Source: an uncultured bacterium
GTDB taxonomy: Bacteria > Chloroflexota > Anaerolineae > J036 > Brachytrichaceae
Direction: 5' to 3'
DNA length: 39,186 nucleotides
Assembly (NCBI GenBank): GCA_903921365.1
Contig: CAIXPS010000321.1
Coordinates: forward strand, 1 to 39,186
Below, piece by piece: positions 15,610 to 23,149 of the stretch; positions within the stretch are counted from its first letter, which is position 1; the number at the start of each line of letters is the position of its first letter. The notes under the pieces were generated by a model. It made no database searches and had not been told where the DNA came from. It was given only the letters and a program-made list of their open reading frames with translations. The translations under genes were made by a program, and so were the position numbers.

Positions 15610-17679
15610 TTACCTCGGAACAATCGTCAACAGCCTGTCGATAACCACGATAGGCTGTTCCGGCCTGGCAGGGTCGAAATACACTGCATTAATCTTCTGA
15701 TTGGGGTCGAACAAGCTGAGCTTGAGATGGTAGTCTCCAGTTGCATCAGCCGGGATGTTCAAACGAACCGTGCTGATGATGTAGCTGCCCGGTTGCCAGT
15801 TCCATCCGATGATGGCCGGGGCATTGTCAATACTGACGACCTTGGCGCCGTCAGGCCGCGCGAGATCGATAAAGGGTGCGAAGTACCAGAACCAATGCGA
15901 CTCAGTGGGCAGCGAGTCGATCCGCCAGACATGCGTCACCGTGATCATCTCGCCCGGTCTTGCTGTGGCCGGCGTCTCCAGGTCGACTAATGACCAACCC
16001 AGGTTAACCGTGAGCGGGGTAAACCCCTTGCGCAGGAACAGCTCGATGGGTTTGGATCGATAGCTGACCACGTCCGTATCCGGCGCGACTTGCAGCGGAT
16101 ACGCTTCCGCATTCTGCGGTATCGGTTGGCCAGGCAGACGCACCACGCAGTCGCCGCCTTGCGGACTCACCCGCCAGACATCAGACTGGTTTCGCGCGTC
16201 GCTGGTGCCATTGCCGACCCGGTCGCTAGCCTCGAATAGGCTGACGTTTGCCCAATATAACTCTTCGGAGCTATCGACTCTGTCACAGTGGGCGCGCAAT
16301 AGATCTCCCAGTTGAAGCTGCCAGTGCAAGGGCAACCGCCCGATGTCAGGGCCGTAGTCCAATGGCGCCTTCATCAGGGTATCGGCCAAAGCGGCCAGAT
16401 TCGTAACCGGAACGATCATCGCTGCGCCGAGTGCAACTGACAGGACGCCATTGGCAACCAGATTCAGAACGCGCGTGGGCGCCGCGCACTTACGCGCCGC
16501 GCACTTATGCGCCCTGACCCGCCACACCTGCGCGAGTAGCCCGAACGGGATACCTGCGAGCAGGTATCCCGCCGGCGCGGTGATCAGCATATATTGGTAA
16601 GCCGGATACACGTTCGGGCGAAGCATGAGCAGGATCGTCAGCAACACAGCCGGCACGCCAAACCATGTCAGGGTGAGACGATAGCCCAGATTCGCGCGCA
16701 GGCGTATTACGGCAATGATGACGCCGATCCAGATCGCCCATCCCACGACAGCGGCTCGGATGTCGCTGAGTGTATTGCGCAGCGCAAAATCCGTTGCGTT
16801 CGGGTTAGTCCATTCATTCTCGAAGTCGAGACCCGTCACGATGCGTAGCCCGTGGTTAAAGCCCGCCAGGTCAATATGCAGCCCAAACGGGTTAGGCAAC
16901 GAAGGAGGCGTTGTCGCCACATTTTTCAGACCCGACTGCAGTTGGGTGATTGGATTCAGGTCATTCACCAGCAGTAATACCACGAAGACCAACCCACTCA
17001 ATACGCACACCGCAAAGCCCAGCACTGCCGGCTTGGATAGCTTGCGGTCAACGCCCCATGCATACAACACAAGGAAGAAAACCTGGACGGCCAGCAGCAT
17101 CGCCATGAGATAGGTCTGCATGAGCACGGCCGCGACCACGAAGCCCACGAACAAACGGCGCCTGTTTCGTTGTTGGATGGACACAAAGATCAACCATGCG
17201 CAGGCGACCGCGGATATCTCCAACAGGCCTTGCACGCTGACACCCGTGGCCGTGATGATGGCCCAGGGGCTGCTGGCAGCCAACGCGGCGGAAACGAGAC
17301 CAGCGGTCTTGCCGAAGAAGCGCCTGCCCAGGTCATAAACCATGGCGACCCCTAACACATTCAGCATGGCGAATAGGGCTACCGAACAGAAGGGATTGCG
17401 TTCGAAAAACGAAAGTAAGGCCAGGAAGTAGCTTGTGCCGACTGGGTTGACCAGGTTGATATTCGACAACTGGCCGAGTAGAGGCAGGTCATGGAATCTA
17501 CCCGCCGCGATCGCGTCGAGGATCACAATACCCCCGGCATGCACCCGCACGTTTGGATGATCGAAACGAATCGTATCCAGCCAGAAGAAGCGAGCGGCAA
17601 ACGCGAATACCAGCAACAATAACGGAGCCCACAGGCGCTTAAATTGCATGATCAATGGCGAAAATTGACGTGAGTGCAT
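15610..17679 (-). CDS. Large polytopic membrane protein, PMT/ArnT-like glycosyltransferase (GT-C fold)
   Basis: A 689-aa protein. The first 440 residues contain about a dozen hydrophobic spans with the GT-C pattern: an early acidic loop after span 1 (FWLDTIRFDHPNVRVHAGG) and a second charged loop (NLVNPVGTSYF). Such enzymes transfer a sugar from a polyprenyl-phosphate donor on the outer face of the membrane. Residues about 450-689 form a soluble beta-rich domain (TVNLGWSLVDLETPATARPGEMITVTHVWRI ...), presumably extracytoplasmic. ATG 17679 has AAGG five bases upstream. The gene is 6 bases downstream of the PhyH gene in a URO-D/PhyH/GT run. A 15-bp tandem duplication and a 12-bp hairpin lie in its coding sequence. 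The exact family remains inferred. Confidence 0.8.
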   Translation of the reverse strand: MHSRQFSPLIMQFKRLWAPLLLLVFAFAARFFWLDTIRFDHPNVRVHAGGIVILDAIAAGRFHDLPLLGQLSNINLVNPVGTSYFLALLSFFERNPFCSVALFAMLNVLGVAMVYDLGRRFFGKTAGLVSAALAASSPWAIITATGVSVQGLLEISAVACAWLIFVSIQQRNRRRLFVGFVVAAVLMQTYLMAMLLAVQVFFLVLYAWGVDRKLSKPAVLGFAVCVLSGLVFVVLLLVNDLNPITQLQSGLKNVATTPPSLPNPFGLHIDLAGFNHGLRIVTGLDFENEWTNPNATDFALRNTLSDIRAAVVGWAIWIGVIIAVIRLRANLGYRLTLTWFGVPAVLLTILLMLRPNVYPAYQYMLITAPAGYLLAGIPFGLLAQVWRVRAHKCAARKCAAPTRVLNLVANGVLSVALGAAMIVPVTNLAALADTLMKAPLDYGPDIGRLPLHWQLQLGDLLRAHCDRVDSSEELYWANVSLFEASDRVGNGTSDARNQSDVWRVSPQGGDCVVRLPGQPIPQNAEAYPLQVAPDTDVVSYRSKPIELFLRKGFTPLTVNLGWSLVDLETPATARPGEMITVTHVWRIDSLPTESHWFWYFAPFIDLARPDGAKVVSIDNAPAIIGWNWQPGSYIISTVRLNIPADATGDYHLKLSLFDPNQKINAVYFDPARPEQPIVVIDRLLTIVPR
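15629..15659. terminator. Possible shared hairpin between converging genes
   Basis: AACAGCCTGTCG (15629-15640) is complementary to 15648-15659 at 11 of 12 positions around a 7-base loop. It lies within the last codons of the minus-strand gene that ends at 15610 and 28 bases after the plus-strand stop at 15601. A bidirectional terminator would fit the convergent arrangement, but flanking T/A tracts are weak. Confidence 0.3.
16479..16508. repeat. 15-bp tandem duplication inside the membrane glycosyltransferase gene
   Basis: GCGCCGCGCACTTAC at 16479-16493 is followed directly by a copy with one change (16494-16508). On the minus strand it encodes a repeated K-C-A-A-R/P pentapeptide in a cytoplasmic-loop-like stretch between hydrophobic segments. 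The reading frame is kept. Confidence 0.8.
16546..16571. repeat. 12-bp perfect inverted repeat within coding sequence
   Basis: CGGGATACCTGC (16546-16557) pairs with 16560-16571 across a 2-base centre, near-palindromic over 26 bases. It lies 37 bases from the tandem duplication at 16479-16508, within the same gene. It may be a chance feature of coding sequence or a pause/recombination site. Confidence 0.7.
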
Positions 17680-17685
17680 TATTCC

Positions 17686-18489
17686 TTATCCATACGGCCC
17701 ATGCTCCAGGAACCCCAGCAGGCGCCGCAGGCGCGCACTTGCGCCCTTGTGCACGTGCTCCGGCATGACGTAATTCATAAACGGGTAATACATCGAGTTA
17801 ATCATACGCCGGCCATAGGTGACCTGCGTGATGTAGCGCACGCGGTCGCTCTGGTTTGGCCCGCCGCGATGCCACACCTGGTTGTTGAACATCACCACGC
17901 TGCCTGCCTTGCCCAGACAGGGCACGGCCATGTCCGCATAGCGCGTCTCATCCAGATTCTTTGGGGGTGGCGCGCCAAACAGGTGCGATCCGGGGATCAC
18001 TTCCGTCCCACCGTGTTTGCGCTCAGTCACGTCGGTGAGGTAGTAGTTGGCCGTGAAGAACAGCACCGGCAGGCGCACGTTGGTGGGGCGCTCGCCATGC
18101 GTCACCAGATAATGCGACGGGTCGTCCTGATGCCATGTGCTGATGCCGGCGCCGTGCCCCGTAGTGAACGAATTATTGTGCACCACGTGGCAATCCGGCG
18201 CGATCAGTGCTTCGGCAAATTTTGCGATTGGGTCCATGTCGAACAGGCTGAGGTTGGCGCGGCTGTTCTCGAATAACCGCACACGCAGCCGCAGCGAAGC
18301 ATTCGCGTCATCGGCGCCCGTGTGACCGCGCTCAAGGCTGGCCAGTTCCTTGTCGAGGTCCGTCCTCAACTCTGCGCAGAGCGCTTCCGTCAGGCATTCG
18401 GGCAAAAACAGATAGCCATCGCGGTGGAACTGCTCGACCCACTCTTTGATTGTGTCATCCGATACATGCTCGTAGTTGTTCAACATCAT
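17686..18489 (-). CDS. Phytanoyl-CoA dioxygenase (PhyH) family protein
   Basis: A 267-aa Fe(II)/2-oxoglutarate-dependent oxygenase. The metal triad is visible: H120-x-D122 in TWHQDD and distal H207 in VWHRGG, followed by the RVRYITQ region where an Arg binds 2-oxoglutarate. The EVIPGSHLFG segment is typical. The family hydroxylates diverse small molecules; this substrate is unknown. ATG 18489 (or 18486) is preferred over TTG 18498, with GAGGG about 11 bases upstream. It sits between a URO-D-like gene and a membrane glycosyltransferase gene on the same strand with gaps of 42 and 6 bases. A second, truncated PhyH gene is at 36962. Confidence 0.93.
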   Translation of the reverse strand: MMLNNYEHVSDDTIKEWVEQFHRDGYLFLPECLTEALCAELRTDLDKELASLERGHTGADDANASLRLRVRLFENSRANLSLFDMDPIAKFAEALIAPDCHVVHNNSFTTGHGAGISTWHQDDPSHYLVTHGERPTNVRLPVLFFTANYYLTDVTERKHGGTEVIPGSHLFGAPPPKNLDETRYADMAVPCLGKAGSVVMFNNQVWHRGGPNQSDRVRYITQVTYGRRMINSMYYPFMNYVMPEHVHKGASARLRRLLGFLEHGPYG

Positions 18490-18531
18490 TACGCTCAATA
18501 CCCTCTCGACCTATACCGATTTGTCCCCCGT

Positions 18532-19473
18532 TTATACCTTGATTTCACACGCTGCGCGTCGGGCTGCGGCCTGCAACCGATACGGCGTGTCTGGCGGGAC
18601 GGTGCAACCCGGCCCGATCAACAGCTTGCGCGTGCCGGCCTCGCTCGCGGCGGCGGCGATGTCTGCGCTGATCTCGGCGACGGATTGTTTTGCGATGGCG
18701 CCTTCATTGATCCCGCCAATCAGCGCCGCCTGCGTCAGTGCGCGCGCCTCGGCTAGCGAAGGGGCGGTCTGGTGATGCGACCAACTGAACGCCTCCACGG
18801 GGTAATCGATCGTTCGCCCGAATTCGAGATTTAAGCCGTGCACGTGGGCGATGCGCACCATCCCCGCGGCGGCCTGCAGGATGCGCAGGTCGTAGGGCTT
18901 GACGAACTCGTCGAACTGCGCGGCGGTCAGCCCGCCCGCGTCTGCCCGGCTTGCGCCGTTGATCGAGTAGAACACCCCAGTGATACCAAGCGCTTTGCAT
19001 GAAGTCACGTAATCGCACAACGTCTGTGTGACCGCATCCAGCATGGCGTGCCCGGCCTGCGGATAATCGAATACTACCTGCGTCGCACTCGCTCCGGCGG
19101 CGCGCACCAGCGTCTGGAGCGGGTTGAACAGCGTTTCCACGATGGGCACATCCGGCCCCAGTTCAGCGCTCAGGATGCGCAGACACGCCAGCTGGTTTGC
19201 GAATGAGGCTTTGTTCATCGGCAAGGGTTTGAAGGCCAGCAAGTCAGCCTCGCTGGTCACATTCTGCCCCGATGGTAGCGGATAGCGATAGTCGTTCATC
19301 GCTTTCAAATAGTCCCAGTCGTACGCGGCCATATAGCGCAGATGCGCGCGCGCCGTGTCCTCACTCGATAAATGCTCCGTTGCAAAGTGCAGCCACATGC
19401 TCACTGGCAGGCGGTCGACTGCTTCGCCGTTGATCGCAGCCATGAAGCGCTGCATTTTGGTCATGCTTGTCAT
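18532..19473 (-). CDS. Uroporphyrinogen decarboxylase-like (URO-D superfamily) protein
   Basis: A 313-aa TIM-barrel protein of the URO-D/MtaA/CmuA superfamily. It opens with the family pattern KMQRFMAAINGEAVDRLPVSMWLHF and has a barrel core ending in AALIGGINEGAIAKQS and LLIGPGCTVPPDTPYRL, matching the C-terminal signature around GPGCTVPPD. Classical HemE has an N-terminal R-x-P-x-W-x-M-R-Q-A-G substrate motif; here it reads DRLPVSMWLHF, so haem synthesis is unlikely. A methyl-transfer or other decarboxylase-like role is more plausible. AGGAG sits 6 bases before ATG 19473. It is the first gene of the URO-D/PhyH/GT run. Substrate unknown. Confidence 0.87.
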   Translation of the reverse strand: MTSMTKMQRFMAAINGEAVDRLPVSMWLHFATEHLSSEDTARAHLRYMAAYDWDYLKAMNDYRYPLPSGQNVTSEADLLAFKPLPMNKASFANQLACLRILSAELGPDVPIVETLFNPLQTLVRAAGASATQVVFDYPQAGHAMLDAVTQTLCDYVTSCKALGITGVFYSINGASRADAGGLTAAQFDEFVKPYDLRILQAAAGMVRIAHVHGLNLEFGRTIDYPVEAFSWSHHQTAPSLAEARALTQAALIGGINEGAIAKQSVAEISADIAAAASEAGTRKLLIGPGCTVPPDTPYRLQAAARRAACEIKV

Positions 19474-19524
19474 TTGTCTCCTGTGTTAGTCAGGTCTATA
19501 GATACCCATCATATTATGCCCTTT

Positions 19525-19668
19525 ACGAAGGTTGCGCATCCCCCTGCGAAGGTTGCCCGCATAAGGTTTAATCTACCACAGCCCCTTCGCAGGGTTGGCG
19601 CCATACAAGGCAACCCTGCGAAGGAGTTTTGATTGGTGACGACCCGCGCAAGCCCAACCTTCGCAGGG
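19525..19668. repeat. Cluster of nested palindromic repeats (core CCTGCGAAGG)
   Basis: The core CCTGCGAAGG occurs four times in alternating orientation: 19542-19555 (CCCTGCGAAGGTTG), 19584-19597 (CCTTCGCAGGGTTG), 19611-19624 and 19655-19668. The inner pair forms a perfect 14-bp stem with a 13-base loop, and the outer pair forms another perfect 14-bp stem. A fifth, degenerate copy (ACGAAGGTTGCG) is at 19525-19536. The cluster fills the divergent gap between the URO-D and CBS genes and looks like a REP/BIME-style element; it may fold as a cruciform or act as a terminator. Confidence 0.85.
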
Positions 19669-19684
19669 AACTGTGCACACCCAT

Positions 19685-19712
19685 TTGACACTGCGGGTTG
19701 TGCGGCTAATAT
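19685..19712 (+). promoter_or_regulatory. Sigma-70-type promoter for the CBS-domain gene
   Basis: TTGACA (19685-19690) is a perfect -35 hexamer; after a 16-base spacer comes TAATAT (19707-19712) as -10, with AATATT at 17-base spacing as an alternative register. The predicted start is near 19719, giving a leader of about 75 bases before ATG 19793, which has GGAGG 7 bases upstream. Confidence 0.55.
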
Positions 19713-19792
19713 TAAGGGTGCCGGGATATTCCAGTCCGAATGACCGGTCGCATTCCGAAGTTCCTTGACGCACTGCCAATGGAGGCATTTGA

Positions 19793-20218
19793 ATGAAGAA
19801 GAATATGATAAGCGATTGGATGACCGCAAACCCAATCACGATTGGCCCGAAGACAAACCTGCACGACGCGCATAAGCTGATGCAGGAACGCCGGGTGCGG
19901 CGCCTGATTGTGCTTGAGGACGGCAAGTTGGCCGGCATCATCGCGCTCAGCGATGTGCTCACCGCTGAACCATCCAGCGCCACATCGCTCAGTGTGTTCG
20001 AGTTGAACTATCTCCTTGCCAAACTCACCATCGACGAGATCATGACGCGCGAGGTCATCACCGTCCCCGCAACGGCGACCGTGCGTGATGCAGCCAGGCT
20101 GATGCTCGATAACAAAATCGGCGGCCTGCCCGTGATGGATGGCGACAAACTCGTCGGAATCATCACCGAGTCTGACATCTTCCGACTGCTTGTGCAATCG
20201 CCCGATCTCATCGACTAA
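19793..20218 (+). CDS. Two-CBS-domain protein
   Basis: A 141-aa protein made of a CBS pair: CBS1 (about 5-60, ISDWMTANPITIGPKTNL ... GIIALSDVL) and CBS2 (about 78-135, IDEIMTREVITVPATATVRD ... GIITESDIFRLL). CBS pairs bind adenine nucleotides or related ligands and act as stand-alone energy or stress sensors or as partners of other proteins; no catalytic domain is attached here. GGAGG lies 7 bases before ATG 19793. It ends three bases before the tandem hydrolase gene, so the two are probably one transcript. The ligand cannot be inferred. Confidence 0.95.
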   Translation: MKKNMISDWMTANPITIGPKTNLHDAHKLMQERRVRRLIVLEDGKLAGIIALSDVLTAEPSSATSLSVFELNYLLAKLTIDEIMTREVITVPATATVRDAARLMLDNKIGGLPVMDGDKLVGIITESDIFRLLVQSPDLID

Positions 20219-20221
20219 ACT

Positions 20222-22423
20222 ATGAATCCCCGCGCCACTCTCGATCAACTGCGTCGCGTGCTGCCAGACTGCCCATCATGGGATGCGTGGCTGGCACAGA
20301 GCGGCGAACTCCCACCCGACTTCGATCAGTTGCCCTCGCGCGCGCGGCTGCCGGACCTGCTGACCGGCGACGACGGCGCGACGATCACGACCCCGGCAGC
20401 CTGGCAGGCGCAACGCGAGGGCATTCGCGAGCGTTTGAAGCACTGGGTTGTGGGGCAGTTCCCACCCGCGCCCGACAACTTGCGCGCGGAGGTATTGAGC
20501 GAGCATGTGGACGAAGGCGGAACCGCACAACGCGAGGTGCGTTTGACCTTTGGCCCGGAAGGGCGCGCCACACTGCGCCTGTGGCTGTTTATCCCACCGG
20601 CGCGCGCGGGTGACGCAATTGAGCGGGCTCCCGTCTTCCTCACGCAGGTCACACATCGCGACTGGGCGTTGATCGCTGTCCGGCGCGGCTACCTTGCCTG
20701 CGTCTATGCCGCCGCCGACTCCGCGGATGACACCGACACGTTCGCAGCCGCTTACCCCGGCTACGACTGGACGCGCCTGATGCGGCGCGCGTGGGCCGCC
20801 AGCCGCTGCATCGATTACCTCGAAACCGTGCCGCAGGCGGCCATGAGCCAGATCGCTATCACAGGCCATTCGCGCAACGGCAAGCAGTCGTTGATGGCGA
20901 CCGCGTTCGACGAACGCATCAGCCTGGTGATCTCAAGCAGTTCCGGCGCCGGCGGCGTGCTCTCTGCGCGCGACTTCTCCGAGCAGCAGTTCGGCGAGGG
21001 CATCGAATTGATCACGCGCCGCTTCCCGGAGTGGTTTCATCCGCGCCTGCGGTTCTTCGTCGGTCGCGAGGACAAGCTGCCAGTGGATATGCACGATATG
21101 GTGGCGCTGGCCGCGCCGCGCCCGTGCCTGCTCAGCATCGCGTTGAACGACGCCGTGGAGAGCTCATGGGCGATACAGCAGACCTATCTTGCCGCGCAAA
21201 AAGTGTATGACCTGTGCGGCGTCCCGGACCGCTTGCGCATCCTGTGGCGCCCCGGCAGCCACGAAACCTGGACGACGATCATCGAGCGTTACCTTGACTG
21301 GTGCGACACTCATTTTGGCCGCGCGTCGTATCGCTTTCCCGAACGCCTGTTGCACCCGCATGACTGGGAAGGTTGGCGCGCCTCCTCACGTACGCAGGTC
21401 AGCGTCGGTGAATTCCCAACCCGCGCGCTCTCGTCCCGCACAGGCGTCGCGACGGTCGCAGATTGGGAGCGGGAGCGCGTTGCTCTGCACACTCAGGTAG
21501 CCTGGATGCTTGGCGACGCCCCGCCCCATCTGACCTCGGCTGGCGGCGACTATGGCGAAGAGCCGCCGCACATCGCAGCAACGATCGGGCGCGGCGAAGC
21601 CTCTGTGCCTGCTGGCATCGAGAAGCAACAGGTGGTTTTCGGCGAGTATGTGTGCGGCGATATCTACACGCCAGCGGGTGCGCGACAGGCCGGACGCCCG
21701 CTTCCCGCGGTGCTATGGCTGCACCCGTGGTCACCAGCCAACGGGTACGCCGCCCTGTATCGGCGCGGCGAGCAGGCACAACACATCCTGGCGCGCGCCG
21801 GCTTTGCCGTGTTCTGCTTCGATCAGATCGGTTTTGGCCGCCGCATCGAGGAGGCCGAGTACTTCTATCAACGTCACCCGCGCTGGTCTCTGCTGGGCAA
21901 GTGTGTGCGCGATGCGGGTGCCGCGCTCGATATCATGGCGCGCCTTCCGTATATCGACTCAGCGCGGATCGTCGGCCTCGGCTACGGCCTGGGCAGCCTC
22001 GTTGGTCTGCACCTCGGCGCGCTGGAAATGACCCAGGGGCGCCTCGCCGGCTTCGCATCCGTGTGCGGCCCGGCTGCCTTTCGGCTTGACACCGATGCCA
22101 CGCGCACCGGCGGGATGCAACGCTGGTCGCGCGACACGCTGTTGCTGCCGAAGCTTGGGTTCTTTGACGCACAGCCCGACAGCATCCCGTACGATGTCAG
22201 CGACCTGCTGGCGTGCTTTGCGCCACGCCCGGTGCTGGTCGTCAGCCCGCAAATGGATCGTGAGGCGCCTCCTGATCTGGTGACGCCGGCGGTCGATGCG
22301 GCGCGCAACGTGTATGCCCTGCACGGCGTCGCGGATCGGTTGACGCACCTGATTCCTGAGGACTACAACCACTTCGGGCCGTCACAGCAGGCGCTCGTAT
22401 TGGAGTGGCTCAAGCAGTTATAA
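20222..22423 (+). CDS. Tandem alpha/beta-hydrolase protein: CE15-like esterase plus second domain lacking the nucleophile
   Basis: A 733-aa cytosolic-looking protein with no signal peptide. The first hydrolase domain (about 90-380) has the CE15/acetyl-xylan-esterase-like nucleophile motif GHSRNGK (Ser217), followed by AFDERISLVISSSSGAGG and a catalytic-type His347 in PGSHETW. This resembles glucuronoyl esterases. The second domain (about 460-733) has the oxyanion-type LWLHPWSP and a nucleophile elbow reading VGLGYGLGS, where the expected Ser is Gly587. The acid Asp679 and His717 (EDYNHFG) positions appear kept. The second domain is therefore probably not a serine hydrolase and may serve for binding or dimerisation. 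The gene follows the CBS gene by 3 bases. Confidence 0.85.
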   Translation: MNPRATLDQLRRVLPDCPSWDAWLAQSGELPPDFDQLPSRARLPDLLTGDDGATITTPAAWQAQREGIRERLKHWVVGQFPPAPDNLRAEVLSEHVDEGGTAQREVRLTFGPEGRATLRLWLFIPPARAGDAIERAPVFLTQVTHRDWALIAVRRGYLACVYAAADSADDTDTFAAAYPGYDWTRLMRRAWAASRCIDYLETVPQAAMSQIAITGHSRNGKQSLMATAFDERISLVISSSSGAGGVLSARDFSEQQFGEGIELITRRFPEWFHPRLRFFVGREDKLPVDMHDMVALAAPRPCLLSIALNDAVESSWAIQQTYLAAQKVYDLCGVPDRLRILWRPGSHETWTTIIERYLDWCDTHFGRASYRFPERLLHPHDWEGWRASSRTQVSVGEFPTRALSSRTGVATVADWERERVALHTQVAWMLGDAPPHLTSAGGDYGEEPPHIAATIGRGEASVPAGIEKQQVVFGEYVCGDIYTPAGARQAGRPLPAVLWLHPWSPANGYAALYRRGEQAQHILARAGFAVFCFDQIGFGRRIEEAEYFYQRHPRWSLLGKCVRDAGAALDIMARLPYIDSARIVGLGYGLGSLVGLHLGALEMTQGRLAGFASVCGPAAFRLDTDATRTGGMQRWSRDTLLLPKLGFFDAQPDSIPYDVSDLLACFAPRPVLVVSPQMDREAPPDLVTPAVDAARNVYALHGVADRLTHLIPEDYNHFGPSQQALVLEWLKQL

Positions 22424-22438
22424 CCACAGGTATTTGAT

Positions 22439-23149
22439 ATGACAAACGAAATCCCTGGCCCCGCCTATTGCATCCACACACCGCGCCTGGTCGTGCGCTG
22501 CTGGAATCCTGCCGACGCCCCGCTGTTAAAGGCCGCCATCGACGCCAGCGTTGATCACCTGCTTCCCTACCTGCTCTGGGCTGTTGGCGAGCCACAGCCG
22601 CTGCAAACCAAGATTGACCTGCTTCGAAAATTCCGCGCCGACTTCGACAGCAATCGCACGTATGTTTACGGCATTTTCAACAAGGACGAAACCAGCGTCG
22701 TTGGTGGCACCGGGCTCAGCACCGAGGCGGGTGAAAAGGCGCGCGAGATCGGTTACTGGATACACAAGGATCACGTGGGGCAGGGTTACGCGACTGAAAT
22801 ATCGGCTGCGCTGACCCGCGTCGCGTTCCTGGTGGATCATGTCGAGCGCGTGGATATTCGTTGCGATGTGGACAATCTGAAAAGCGCTGCCGTCCCGCGC
22901 AAACTGGGTTATACCCTCGATGCCCGTCTGCGCCGCCGGGGGCATGCACTCGACGGCACATTGCGCGATGACTTGCTCTTCTCGATATTTGCCAGCGAAT
23001 TTGAGGCCAGTCCGGCAGCACAACTGTCTGCGCACATTACTGCGTTCGACGCAATGGGGAGACAGATCATCAACAACCTGCCGGCGACCCTCCCCTTCTC
23101 CTCTTCTCTCCTCACCTCTTCTCCTCCGCTCCCCGCCTCCTCCGCCTGA
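22439..23149 (+). CDS. GNAT-family N-acetyltransferase (RimJ/RimL-like)
   Basis: A 236-aa protein. The RimJ/RimL-type N-terminus is IHTPRLVVRCWNPADAPLL. The acetyl-CoA binding motif is seen in EIGYWIHKDHVGQGYATE (about 104-121), and the AAVPRKLGYTLDARLR segment is typical of motif B. Targets could be protein N-termini or small molecules. The catalytic domain should end around residue 195; the remaining 40 residues are low-complexity (LPFSSSLLTSSPPLPASSA), come from a pyrimidine-rich DNA tract and overlap the end of the opposing MFS gene by 38 bases. The C-terminus may therefore be an extension acquired after loss of the original stop. Confidence 0.9.
   Translation: MTNEIPGPAYCIHTPRLVVRCWNPADAPLLKAAIDASVDHLLPYLLWAVGEPQPLQTKIDLLRKFRADFDSNRTYVYGIFNKDETSVVGGTGLSTEAGEKAREIGYWIHKDHVGQGYATEISAALTRVAFLVDHVERVDIRCDVDNLKSAAVPRKLGYTLDARLRRRGHALDGTLRDDLLFSIFASEFEASPAAQLSAHITAFDAMGRQIINNLPATLPFSSSLLTSSPPLPASSA
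23088..23147. repeat. Polypyrimidine/polypurine tract at convergent gene ends
   Basis: About 60 bases are almost purely C/T on the plus strand (CTCCCCTTCTCCTCTTCTCT and onward), with only isolated purines. The tract encodes the Ser/Pro/Leu tail of the GNAT protein and, on the other strand, the terminal Arg/Glu/Lys residues of the MFS protein. Such tracts can form triplex DNA and slow transcription. Confidence 0.7.
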
